Assembly: GCA_030435675.1 (NCBI GenBank)
Contig: CM059621.1
Coordinates: forward strand, 17,112,001-17,176,000
Source of the DNA: Steinernema hermaphroditum
Taxonomy: Eukaryota; Nematoda; Chromadorea; Rhabditida; Steinernematidae
Direction of reading: 5' to 3'
DNA length: 64,000 nucleotides
Shown: positions 35,270 through 46,830 of the stretch, piece after piece
Layout of the letters: every line of letters starts with the position of its first letter
Numbering within the stretch: position 1 is the stretch's first letter
Notes under the pieces: model-generated
Seen by the model: only the letters and a program-made list of their open reading frames with translations
What the model was told of the DNA's origin: nothing
Databases searched by the model: none
Translations under genes and position numbers: made by a program

Positions 35270-37300
35270 AAATAAACAAAAATTTTAAGTCCCATTGTTC
35301 CAAACGCGACATTATCGTAAATGCTCAACAACTAATGTACAATTTTAAAGCCACAAAAATTTAGGAAAATCCACTTGAACGAGCGCTAGCGTTGCTTCAG
35401 TTTACTGCACGCCATTTCCAATTTATCAAAAGTACGTCGTCGAAAAACAGGACAAAACATGACCGTGGAACTTACAAAAAATTTTTTATGCTACTTAAAA
35501 GCTCAAAACGGCTTCTCGAAAAAACAACATTCTGCACGAAGAATTCTCAACTAGCGATCAAAAATGATTAAATCGGCACTCTCCAAGATATACCCAATGT
35601 ATCAGCATACGTCTAACTCAAAGGGGCAAAAAATTTAAAAATGTACTTAATCTAAATTATCTAAACGCGACAGGCTGAAACGTTTCATAATGATGAAAGG
35701 ATTTTGAGGACAAAAATCATTCGTTTATCACTAGGAGATGTTCCACAAAAATTTGGCCCATACTTGACCCATTTTTGTTCGATCTTGTATCCCGAAAAAA
35801 TGTGACAAAATCCACTTGAATAAGCGCTAGTCTTGTTTCAGTTCACTGCACGTTATTGCTAATTTATCGAAAATTAAGTGAATGTTAGGTGCATGGTCGA
35901 AAGGCAGAACAATGCGTGCTTAAGCTGTGAAAAGGTAAACAAAATCTTCTACTTGAAATTAACACGTAATGCTCTTCTGATTACAAGGTAGAAAATTTAA
36001 AAATGTGCTTAATCTAAATTGTCTAAACGCGAAATGCTAAAACGTTGCATAATGATGAAAGGATTTTGAAGACAAAAATCATGACTAACGAACACAAAAC
36101 TTGCCAAGATCTTCAATAGTGAGGCCTTAGTCCGTAAGTCATTGGGTTGCAAGTTTTAAACTCTTTGGTTCTGAACTGCGCTTGCCAAAAATAATGCGAT
36201 CCATGTTGAGTACTGTTATGTGTGGCACTTTGACAAAACTTTCGATTTTGCAAAAACGCAACCAAGACCGTGTGACAGTTGCCTTGTTCATAAATTATGA
36301 CATTGACACATGACATTTCTAATTTCAACCTCTTCTGAGGGAACATTGTGACCCAAAGGAGACATTCAGCAAGCCAAGAAACGCTCAAAATCCGATCGAA
36401 CACAAAACGGCGACAGAGATTGCGACTTTACGAACTCGACAAACTGTGGATTGAATGAGAAATGTGATTTATTCCTGATCTGGGACAGAACGGCCAAAAA
36501 TGCCCTGGATTGGCGATGTCAGAAGAGAGATGAAGTTGTCGCAGCCAAATGCCATGGCCAAGTTCATGGCTAAATCAGGCCCTGACATTACGACGTAGAT
36601 CGTAGCAGGATGTCTACAATAGATAGAACAGAAACAGAAAGCTGGACTAAAACTAAAATGCATAATAAACCAGAGAAAAACCGTATGTATAACTGGTCTT
36701 TAAGTCAATCTAAACGCAAAAGGCTCAAACGTTGTACAATGGGGTATAACACTAGGAGAATAATGAAATGTTTCTAGAGCTAGAGCTAACGATTGCAAAA
36801 CCTAGTTTGCGTCAGTTCATCAGTGGCTTATTATCATCACAAAAATTAGACAAATATGCATGCCCAAGAAAGATAAGTAGTGCACCGTTAGCGTTAATCT
36901 TCTTCTAGGTTGGATTGGAGGAGTAGAGTTCAAAAATGTCAAAAAAGAAACATCCTGCACCGATAAGGCTAATTAGAGTGGACGCCGAACGCCACAGTCA
37001 AGTTCACGGCTAAATCCGAGTCTTACAATACGACACGATCATAGTAGGAGGCCCACAAGTAACAAAACCATAGACAGAAAGCTGGACTAAAGTACACAAT
37101 AAACTGGAGAAATACTGTATGTATCCATTCTGCCACAAAATTGCCTAAAAACTGATAACTGGACTTTAAGTCAATCAATCAGCGAAAGGCTGAAGCGTTA
37201 CAAATGGTTGAAGAATTGTATGACAAACATTATACATTGAACATTAGGAGAACGAAGGAAATGTCTCCAAAAATCACAAAAATTTAAATACTTATTGTCA
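35270..37300. repeat. Local duplicated blocks
   Basis: Pairs: AAAATCCACTTGAA.AGCGCTAG (35368 and 35811), ATGATGAAAGGATTTTGA.GACAAAAATCAT (35690 and 36053), and the larger block GTTCA.GGCTAAATC to AGAAAGCTGGACTAAA (36560 and 37000) with CACTAGGAGAA or CATTAGGAGAA ends. In the last pair one copy reads GTTTCTAGAGCTAGAGC where the other reads GTCTCCAAAAATCACAAAAAT. No coding potential. Confidence 0.55.
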
Positions 37301-37589
37301 AGGAACTTTTCAAACAACGCGACAGAAATCCGATCTTCTGTGCTGATATTTACTTACGATGTTCGGAGGAGAATGACACAGAGCCGATGCCGCAAACGTT
37401 TCAAATATCTCATAATATTTGGAAAAACAGCAGTGACATTAAAACCAAGGCAATCATCTCGTGATCCGTCTGTGCACAAAAAAAATGGAGACTGAATTCC
37501 AGAACCAAATTAACAGATAAATTAACAAAATATCTCAATAAACATAAAGATGGAACTTCAAAAAATTTATAGACCGTGGTAATGGAAAG

Positions 37590-37810
37590 AAATGGAAAAG
37601 CCGCCGAAGATGCTCCACAAGTCCGGCATCTGCGCTGCCAGCTGAACATGGGATCTCTGTCCACTGTGTCCCACCAACGCACCTCGGCTGAATTCAACCC
37701 GTTTGCCACTTCAATGCCCGCGCACCATAGAGGGACCGCTAACAGCTCTGTTCGGATATCGTCTCCAGCCGAAGCCAGAAAAAGATCAACGTCAACGATT
37801 CAGAATAAGA
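37590..37810 (+). repeat. R-family copy covering the distal part
   Basis: GCTGCCAGCTGAAC, CTCTGTCCACTG, ACTTCAATGCCCGCGCA, ATCGTCTCCAGCCGAAGCCA and AGAAAAAGATCAACG align with the minus-strand reading of 31860-32000. It is open for 80 codons but unsupported as a gene. Confidence 0.65.
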
Positions 37811-38449
37811 GCCACTGAAAGTTTGCAAAAGTCTAAATATATATTTAACTTGTTTTAATAAACTTGTTTCAATGGCCGCATTCGACTCTGATACCCGAGC
37901 CCTGTGAAGAAGACCGGCCGGCTACTATTGTGTGATACTGTACCTTATGAGACGACCTGCACGTAATGCCGTTCGGGAAGATTTGATCACCTTGATTCGG
38001 ACAAGGGAATGTTCCCAAGAGATGCACTCCAATTTCGCTAGTCGATGTTGGAATAAGCAACAACATAATTTTTCTCATCGATGAGGCTCGAAGGGTTGTA
38101 AAAAATTTTGTACAATTCAGAATAAGTAAAAACACCGTAGAAGACGCGGGATCTATCAGCAAGACGCAAGCCGTAGTTAGTGTTCAACGATCCAATAACG
38201 GAGATACAAGGTGACACAAAAGTTCTGTAACGCTAAAAACCGAGTGTATCTCAAAAGCATGAGTGAAATAAAACAAATGAGATTTACCACATGACAAAGC
38301 AGCCTAGCTTGCTTTATTTCATTAGTAGTTTATAGTGGCCAATCACAAAATTTGAACGCTCATTTAAGGGACTTTTCAAACACGACAGCAGCCGATCAAG
38401 AGTGCTGCTATGTAAGATAGTTTCGGTCGGAGCGTTCACAACCAGAGAT

Positions 38450-38495
38450 GCCAAATGAGCAGGGCTCGGGTTGCGAAATTCTGAGCCGGCTATTG
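38450..38495 (+). repeat. Fragment of the GAGCCG foldback family
   Basis: CCAGAGATGCCAAATGAGCA, GGGCTCGGGTTGCGAAATTC and TGAGCCGGC match the terminus of the element at 6796-7262. Confidence 0.65.
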
Positions 38496-39119
38496 TTAAG
38501 GGGCTTTCAACAAAGAACTAGATGAGCATCAACACTAAATTACAACAATGTTGTTTCATTAAAAAAAATAGCGAAAAAGACAATGCGACAAACATTCTGC
38601 CACAACTAACCATTGATAGAAAATTTGAGTGACAGATACGCGATTATACCAGTTAAAAATTGCTGACATCTTTGTTGAAGGGCCATTTTCAGTGGTACAA
38701 GCCAATAGCAACAAAGTACGTGCAACAAAAATTAAGTAAAGATTTGTAAAATTAAAAAGTAAAAAACCATTTAAGATCAGCGCAACGCTCCTACTATAAC
38801 CGTGTTCCTTTAATTTCTTCCATTTAGGCAATATTCTTTCAATAGCCTACCAGGAGGCACGCGTGATATTCTAAACCCATCCACTCCAACGACCTATCCA
38901 CCGATGATTCTCAAACCTTTATATTCGCTTTTAAAATGGTACAGCTGTCTCGCTGATTATTCATATTTATGTCTTCCTTATGCTTTTCATGGACCATAAA
39001 GATGACGACTTTGCAAGCCAGCTCAGTTTCTGCAATGAACACAATAACCAAACAGAAACCAAAAAAAATAGAGAACCCAAAAAAACGTCGAAAATTCGCC
39101 TCAATCACACACATTCAGG

Positions 39120-39410
39120 ACGCGCTCATTATCGAAGTGGACAGCTTAGGGAAAGGAGACGATGCAGATGTGGAGAAGGAAGCGCGGCGGCGCTAATTGC
39201 CTCCGCCCGCGACCACCAACGACGCCACGGCGCGTCATAAAGGGCGTCTCATCCGGCACTCCTCAGAATCTCGGATCAGCGGCCGGCGCCGCAAACAATC
39301 ATAAATTAGTAATTTCGACAAATCGAGAGTGTCACGCGGGCGTTTCCCACGCACGCGCGGAATCCGATCCGGCGGCCGGAGATGTCGTCCTTTAGTGAGA
39401 GGCGCCGAAG
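39120..39410. promoter_or_regulatory. GC-rich island, candidate regulatory module
   Basis: GC- and CpG-rich block without CAAAAAT, containing GCGGCGGCGCTAATTGCCTC, TCATAAATTAGTAATTTCG and GATCCGGCGGCCGGAGATG. Open frames on both strands are by-products of high GC. Confidence 0.35.
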
Positions 39411-40949
39411 CTATTGACGGACAATACAAGCAGCTGTTGTGTGCCTTATCGAGTAATTGGAGAGGATCAGGGATTTGGCCGGAAGTCTTACAGGAGAGGT
39501 AAGCCGATTTTAAGAGGATAAAAGGAAGTCGGTACACAGCTGAGATGTTTGATCGCCAACTGTACCAAAAATGAATCCAAATTAGATGAATACCAGTGGA
39601 TTCTAGGAGGACGGCTCGAAGTTGTTTACCAAATTTGGGTTGCTGGCCGACCAATAGACTTAGACCTTATTTCACGACTCAGGAATTGATTTTTCAAAAT
39701 TATTATATCAGAAAGCATTTCAAGTGTGGTCTTAGAATCTTATTCAACTCGATATAAATCAGTGTTTTAATCCGTTTACGTAAAGCACAAGCACAAAAAT
39801 CGGTTAAAAAATGAGTACCTCTGAAAACTAACCTTGATTCACTCACATACAGTCTTCTCTCTCCAGTTAGAAGGTTAGACTAATACCATTAAGTACGAGA
39901 CAGGGACAAAAATGTGAAAATGCTCATTTTCAGGGTTCGCCAAGTTGACTTCAACTCCGGCGTAAGCCTGCGGAAAGTTTGCTATTACATGTTCTATGTC
40001 TTCTTTTGACAGGCTACGTCATGACGCCGACAGTTATTTAATAATGCGCAAAAGAAAGTTATAGATAGTTCCATTTCACTCTGCTTGCGTAGGAAAATCT
40101 AATCTTTGTTTTCAGTCAACTGTTCCCTGTTTCAAAAATATAATTGAGCACTAAGACTGAAAGGAAGGCCAATCGTCGCGTTCGCGAGAAAGACCCTCAA
40201 AGGATTTCAAACCTGCTTCAACCAAAAATTCAGACAAAGAAAAAGATAAAACAGAGATGATATAGCGGTAAGCACTGTTAGTTTAGACGATACTATTGAT
40301 CCATCAACCACCAAGCATGAAAGCTGACGATCACTGGTTCGATACAAAATCATCAAAAAAAGCTCAATTTAGAAACCACGTTCACTAAATGGGGCGAGCG
40401 GGGAGATGCGCAAGTTTATTCGGCTACATGAAGTCAGTCCTGAGTATTTTGTTGACCAGTGTCAAAAATAATCACAGTGTTAGAGGAGGGAGTTGTACAG
40501 AAACAGAAGAAATGGATATAAAAATTATCCCGAGTCCAGGAGAAGCTAGAAAAGACTCATGTTAATGGATTGATGAATGATGTGCAATAGCCTGAGTTTA
40601 TGAGCTCTGCTATGAAGGTGGGATAAGAGTGAAGGGAGACGACGTGGTCAAAACAGAGCGTTTATGGTACAACCAGTCGGTCCGGGCACAAAATCGAACT
40701 CTGACTTGCTGAATCACATTCGGACTATATAAATACATACAACACACACTGTCTAGAAAGCTAAAAGGGTACGGACAGGACGAACGTAGACGGGCTTTTT
40801 GGCTTATAATGAGTTTATCGAAAAAAATACAAGCACCAAAAATTCGTTTCTGAATCGAGCTACCATGCATAGAGGAAGTGGAAAATATGTCATAGCAACC
40901 GGTCGTTGATGACCATTTCCCCCCAAATTCTGTTGTCTAAAAGTGCTGT
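39411..40949. other. Non-coding stretch
   Basis: No gene. A unit at 40262-40345 (GTAAGCACTGTTAGTTTAGA, CGATACTATTGATC, GCATGAAAGCTGACGATCA) recurs at 41389-41470 inside the TIR element. Confidence 0.45.
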
Positions 40950-41747
40950 CTGGGTAACCATCAACCGAACCTTCTAGAATATCGTCAGCAGTGTAGACAG
41001 AATAAGACCGTTATCTGGTCTTCTTTTGTGTGCGTACCACCTACAAGTCGGTCATCTTCTGCCTTTGATCAGTGAATAAAGAGTAGCCGTTCATGGCCCC
41101 TATGTTTCAAAACTTTACGGATGCGGCAAGCGACAACATTCGGGTCGTCGCTTGAAGAACAAATGTTTTACGGATTGCCATTGTTGTGGCTATCACAACG
41201 TGACTAAAGTGTGGATTTATCTCGCGTGGACCGATCACAAGCTTTCTACGATCAAAATCGGCGAGCACTGTCTACAGATTTTACCAATGGGCAGCGCGCA
41301 TATTGCAACCAAAAATACAATAGCTCTGCAAGACCTTTTGCTACTTCAAACACAAATTCAGAGAATAAGGATGAAAAAGTGGATAATGTATCGGTAAACA
41401 CTTTAAATTTAGAGGATACTATTGATCACTCAACCCATTGCATGAAAGCTGAAGATCATTGCACTTATTATATGATCATAAAAATAGTCAGACAAGACCA
41501 AGAAGATTGTCACAACCGAAGCCGACTCCACCCGCGCCACCAGAGAAGCCGAATAAACTGTTACAACCGTAAAACTCGCAGACAAAAATTAATTCTATAC
41601 CAGTAAAATAAGAAATTTTCCTAATTGCATAAGTGCTGACGACAAGTCGACACTGGGTGGTACGCACACAAAAGAAGACCAGATAACGGTCTTATTCTGT
41701 CTACACTGCTGACGATATTCTAGAAGGTTCGGTTGATGGTTACCCAG
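40950..41747. mobile_element. Element with 92-bp identical terminal inverted repeats
   Basis: 40950-41041 and 41656-41747 are inverted copies that look identical over 92 bp, from CTGGGTAACCATCAACCGAA to GTGTGCGTACCACC. The 614-bp interior has a broken 131-codon frame, the 40.26 kb repeat unit and a short R-like patch near 41505-41545. No transposase is recognised, and no clear target-site duplication was found. Identity of the arms suggests recent insertion, or homogenisation of the arms by gene conversion. Confidence 0.7.
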
Positions 41748-41979
41748 TTTTGGTCGACAGTCTAAGCAGTCCCCTCACCGCATTTATGTCATTCTGTTCT
41801 CCAGTACCATACAAAATACCACAAAAAATAATGCAGCTATACAACCACATCTGACCGCCAGCCGTTGTTAGTCAAGTGGCGACTTTTTGCGTGGTCGGAT
41901 ATTGAATTACTGGAAAGGGAGCAACGTGTGCACATATCACTATGGGAACTGATTTCCGCTAATGGACGAGCAGGCTTTT

Positions 41980-43030
41980 CCCAAAGGAGGCAAAAATCTA
42001 AGCTGAGATCCGTGGTAGGATGTTAGTTATGCACTAAAACAAAAGGTAGAATAAAGAAACTATATCAATTTGATTGAAGTGTCTATTGCAAAAATCGCCA
42101 AATAATTTAATTTTTGTTTAAGAGTTTTATTTAAGATCCATTTGCCATTATAACCGCTAGAAGCTCATAATGCCAACTGTGGTCCCATGACATGCTGCAA
42201 ACAGCGAGAATGGCTCGAAACATTGCCGACTACTGTAATTTTCTCTTAATTTCATACTGTATGACATGCACGTCCTCAAGCAGGACCAAGGATTTAAAAC
42301 TCTAAGTTGAGATTTGTGATAGGCTGTTAGTTATGGACTAAAACTAAACGCGGAATATCAAACTATGTCGATTTGATGGGAGAAATTGAACGCAAAAATC
42401 GCGAATTAATGACGTATTTGTGACAAAGAACGCTATCCCACTTGCCATGATACTGCTTGCAAAAATATAAGGTTGTTCCTATGTAATCATGGCTGCAATC
42501 AGCAAAAATTGTTACATCTTGAAACATTATCTACTGTAATTGCCTGGCCAATTAATATTGTATAATATGCATGACACGGTGTTAGCGCAATGATCGCCCC
42601 GTTCCAATCCGTCGTGGCTGGCGTGGAACGTAAGCCGAATCACATCTCGCCAAGACGACCGTCAGCACCGCCCGACCACCCACGCAGCCCACTCAAGCCC
42701 AAGAATCGCTCCAACTTCGAAGACTACGCCATCAGCCGATCTGCAGATGGGATTCCACTTCACCTGCCGTGCTCTACCATCGCGCTGCTTCCGGATACCA
42801 GATACGAATAAGAACTAAATGCCAATTTGATGGAAGATTTTGACCTCAAAAATTGCAAAATAATGTCGTATTTGTGACAAAGAGCGATATCCTACTTGCC
42901 ATGATACTGCTTGCAAAAATGTAAGGTTGTTCCTATGTAATCATGGCTGCAATCAGCAAAAATTGTTACATCTTGAAACATTGTCGACTACTGTAATTTT
43001 ATGTATATTTCCTATTGTATGACATACACA
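41980..43030. repeat. Three tandem units of about 290 bp interrupted by an R copy
   Basis: Units near 41990-42290, 42295-42580 and 42815-43030 share GGCTGTTAGTTATG.ACTAAAA, TTTGATGG, GTATTTGTGACAAAGA, TGCTTGCAAAAAT.TAAGGTTG and ATCTTGAAACATT. Units 2 and 3 are very similar; unit 1 is older and reads AGCGAGAATG where the others read AGCAAAAATT. Confidence 0.7.
42586..42806 (+). repeat. R-family copy nested in a tandem array
   Basis: GCGCAATGATCGCCCCGTTC, CGCCAAGACGACCGTCAGCA, AGCCCAAGAATCGCTCCAAC and GAAGACTACGCCATCAGCCG match the family. It replaces the junction between the second and third tandem units, so it arrived after the array formed. Confidence 0.7.
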
Positions 43031-43144
43031 TCGCCTCTAATTCCCAGAATTTTGCAAATTTGTTTAATTGGCATCTAGGCTGACACGTGGTCTCTCGGTA
43101 CATTTCACAAAGCCACTTAACAAGATCACCCTTTGTTGACTCAC

Positions 43145-43360
43145 CTTGAGTGTGACGGAGGCGGATCGGTGTAGCTGAGGCGACGAGACGCTTGTCGGAC
43201 AGGACGATTTGCGGAGATACGGCTGATACTGGAAGGAGGCGCGCGGAGAGGTCGCCGAAAGGGGCGGGGAGACGGCCGGCAGGCTGATCGCGTCCGCATC
43301 GCGCAGAGGAGATCCGTTCGGCGTTATGAGTGACGCGCACTCAAGTTCCACATCGGACAT
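43145..43360 (-). CDS. Putative first coding exon, Ser/Pro-rich N-terminus (partial gene)
   Basis: Minus-strand exon of exactly 72 codons from an ATG at 43360 to a consensus donor CTCAAG|GTGAGT, ending in phase 0. The peptide begins MSDVELECASLITPNGSPLR and contains SATSPRASFQYQPYLRKSSC and SPQLHRSASVTLK. It is rich in SP, RAS and RSAS motifs typical of kinase or 14-3-3 sites in signalling proteins. GC-rich codons contrast with the AT-rich surroundings, which supports coding. I recognise no family. No second exon is evident nearby; 155-338 is the next minus-strand exon with good splice sites and a compatible phase. That would put a roughly 43 kb intron full of repeats and CAAAAAT sites between them. 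Confidence 0.6.
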
Positions 43361-44399
43361 CTATTTTTTTGCTTTCTGAAGTGACGAGTACGGTACTTAA
43401 GTTCCACGAGGAATGCTGACGTTGTGCTCGATTTTTGGTCGCGCTTAGAGATACAGTAAGAGATAGCCCGTCACACGAAAAAACGAATGGTAAAACGGAT
43501 CCGTCACGACTAAATAGGATAACATGGTGTGATACTTCATTCCAAGCCGCCTTTTGGTTCAGGTGATGCGATAATCAGTTTATAGGACATTTCTTTGTCA
43601 GTTCTCTTCTGATTTAAAAATGAAACTCATTTCAAGCGGGATATTAATAGTTTGAATGAACCACCATAAACTCGCGTAATCACGGTATTTAAATAGGATC
43701 CACAATCCCTTTCTCTATACTTATCGCCATGTTCTACCCGCGCGTTACAAATCTGGAACTTCGTCCTCTTTGGAAAAAGACGAACGATGTGCTAATAGAA
43801 TAGTTATCCGATATTTTAAACAAGCATCTAATTTACGGCGGTCTTTGGAATTAGACGGTCAATCGTGACTGTACTGGAATAGGTCACGTACTGCAACCTC
43901 TCCGAACCAGATCTGAAATTTCCGGTACTGTACTGGGACAGGACATATTCTGACCTCAGATCTCAACTTCCCGGGCAGTATAAAGGTGCCTTAACTACTA
44001 TTGAGACAGTCGAGGAAATAGGGAATAATAAGAACGGGAAGTGGAGAAATGTGGATTTACCGCATGGCGACAGCAACTTACAAGAAATAAACCGCAGCGC
44101 CACGCGAAAGCCGAAAGCTTGGTCCCGCCGCGATCGCCATGGCGCGGCAACTTACGTATCTTGCCAACTGTTACGTAGTTCGTTGTTTTGAAGAGCATTC
44201 CCTACAGTTTCGACTACCGCGTGCGTGGAACTTAAAGATGCGTCTCAGAGCGCAGAAAACAGTTCTCCGAGCCGACGCTTTTTCCATGAGAACACCTTAA
44301 TATGCTTCTCGAAAAACGTTGGCCGCAAAAATTCATGAATACAAAAAAAACTTGCCTTAAAATCAAAACTGCTCAAAACAACAGTCACAGCCATGTAAC
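43361..44399. other. Non-coding stretch upstream of the putative first exon
   Basis: Likely contains the 5' UTR and promoter of the minus-strand gene. Low in CAAAAAT. No TATA or initiator can be assigned with confidence. Two TACTG(T)ACTGG(G/A)A.AGG(T/A)CA-like blocks lie near 43870 and 43925. Confidence 0.3.
44121..44135 (+). repeat. Recurring 15-mer GGTCCCGCCGCGATC, copy 2
   Basis: Identical to 25364-25378 and 54662-54676; here it is followed by a CGCCATGGCGCGGC palindrome-like sequence. Confidence 0.6.
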
Positions 44400-45060
44400 A
44401 TTCGCAGTTGTGGGGGCATTTGCGATGTTGAGACAGACAGAGAAGAATACTTAAGAATGTATTGAGCTATATCAAAAATTTGATGGCAAAGTAAACAGGT
44501 AATAATTACATCGGGACAAGAAAACCTCAAAATACTTTTTAAAGAACGAATTTACGAATTTATTTGCGATATTTAGCATTTTATATGTTGTCGCACCCCA
44601 AATCTAACCATCGCTGTCTGGCCAATTGTTTCGTTCTGTGTCGCCATCTTCTGCTGCATAGTTATTTGAAGAACAACGAACAAAGAAAAATTTATGACTC
44701 GCTCGATTTCGTCAGGATCTTCTTCAAATTGAGAGGAGTCACACTCATGTCGGGTAAGTCCTAAAATCGGAACATGTAACTTGAACAGCAGCAAATAACA
44801 GCATTAAAACAGCAAATTGAATAGGAAAAGAAAGCAAAAAACTTTTTGAAGGGCTCTTGGATCAAAACCCAAAAATTTGATGGCAAAGGAAATAAGTAAT
44901 GATAACATCGGGTAAAGAAAACTTCAGAATTCAGAATAACCTTCAAGAACTTATGACTTGGTCGATTTCGTCAGGATCTTCAAATCGAACGGAGTCTCAC
45001 TCGTGTTGTAAGTCTTAAAATCGAAACATGTAGCATTCACAGTCGTGGGGGCATTATTGT
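44400..45060. repeat. Local duplicated blocks
   Basis: CAAAAATTTGATGGCAAAG with ACATCGGG (44473 and 44870), TTATGACT.G.TCGATTTCGTCAGGATCTTC (44692 and 44950) and CACTC.TG..GTAAGTC.TAAAATCG (44741 and 44998) occur twice each. No coding potential seen. Confidence 0.6.
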
Positions 45061-46499
45061 AAACGTATATGTAAGTGTTAACGGGTATGGAAAACTCACT
45101 CCAATATCAAAAATGATTTTCAGTAGACTACATTAATTACTTTTCAAAACAAGCATTTGAGATACGTTTCACAAAAAAAAAGATCTGTTTCAATGGTCTT
45201 TGTGAAGACGCGATACTCACAGTGTGCTTTTCGTAATTTTTGCTCCGAGATATTACCAAGAGAACCTCAGACGTATAGTGTTTCAAGAACAGGCATGTTC
45301 TGCAAATACTGTGTACATTCAGGCAACGTTATTGTTTTCCACCATCCATGGAAAACTGCCATATCCTGTAAATATCACACAACGTAACTTCCATTAGGAC
45401 ACCAGTGATATGCTGCTCAAATCAGAATTGGGTGCACAAATAGAACATTAGCTGTGGTGGAACTACGGCCGAAGTCTCTGGGTGTCCAAATTCCTGGAAA
45501 TTCTGGAAGCTGTCAGAACGACCGTACACTCAGAAGCCAACGCGACACGAATTGTTCCCCAATGTGTTGAAAGAATGAGAGAATCAACTTTAACAACGAA
45601 GATAATGTCTTATTTGGCTAACTGTATAGCTATCATTGAACCTTCTGAATAAATGACATTATGGTGTGAATAACACATAACAGAAAACCGTTCTCGTCTG
45701 GTGTGGGCCGTGACGGCCGCATCTGAATGATAGTAGGCTTTGGAGCAATCAGGTGATGACCTTGGAACGAGAGAATAGAACAAAGCGCAATCCTATAAAC
45801 GACACATTGCAAAAATTGGTTTCTATTGGGTTGGAACATTGGAAATGTCGCTTTTTTCAGCACACGTTTCTAACCATTAAGATGCATATTTCACCATTAT
45901 TTTTGTAACGTGCCAAATAGAAAGGCAACACACCAATTTCACGTCCTGATCGCTTTTGATTAAACACTTCAGAAACCCCGACTCTGTTCAAAAGTCGTAT
46001 GAACAAAAATATTCACAAGTCCTGGTCGGACAAGCAACAGTCAAAAATGTACGAGTTCTAAGTAAAAAAAATTCTCAAAATTCCCTTTGAATTTTGAATT
46101 TCAATGACAGTATGATGCAGCAGCTTTCTTTCGCAATGTCATTGATTCGGAAAAATAAACGGTAAATGGTATGTAGGGTATGTACAAAATAGCGGGCCTG
46201 GCCATAGCATGACAGAATATTATGTTCATAGGGCACCACGATAGGGCACCATATGACTTTATAATTCTATAAAGACTCAAAATTCCCACCGATTCTTGCG
46301 ATTGAGAGATGCCGACTCTGCTCTACAAGATGTGCTAGAATTTATCTTTATCCGTTACACAGTCAACCCACTAATCTATTGTTAGGGAACCACTCAAACT
46401 ACGATTGAAGAGACCAAACCATCATTGGCTGTTATAAAGGCAATTATAGATGACTGACAGTCTGCCAGAGGCAAAGCTGTTTAAACAAATCCCTTCGAA
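45061..46499. other. Non-coding stretch
   Basis: No gene. It includes a diverged R fragment at 45455-45545 (GGTGGAACTACGGCCGAAG, AACGACCGTACACTCA). Confidence 0.4.
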
Positions 46500-46830
46500 A
46501 TCCACCAACTCCACCATTCCCTTTCCGATCAATAAAGCGCATCTAAATCGCACGTTTGGACATCCCGAATTAAAATCCAAAAAATAGAGCCCTCCGGGCC
46601 CGAGTCAATATAGTATCCAGGGCAACACGGTCACGCGAAATTAAAACAATTTGGCCGCGCGGAGGGCCGCGACGGCGAACGAACATTCGGAAAACAATCA
46701 AAGGGAAGAAACGCGCTTAAGTGGATGAATGCAAACAGCGATTTGTCGGCGGAGAGGATCAGCGCAAACACGGGGTGCCGATATCCTACGCGATCCTCGG
46801 TTCCCACCAAAATAGCACGTGAGTGAGAAA
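46500..46830. promoter_or_regulatory. GC-richer island, candidate regulatory module
   Basis: Contains GATCAATAAAGCGCATC, CGCGAAATTAAAACAATTTG, GGCCGCGCGGAGGGCCGCGA and CCCTCCGGGCCCGAG; free of CAAAAAT until 46836. No frame with splice sites. It lies 1.2 kb upstream of the aspartic protease and could act on it or on the minus-strand gene. Confidence 0.3.

Larger units (their letters stand above)
37301..39119. other. Non-coding stretch
   Basis: No gene seen; contains an R-family copy (37590-37810) and a foldback fragment (38450-38495). Confidence 0.4.
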
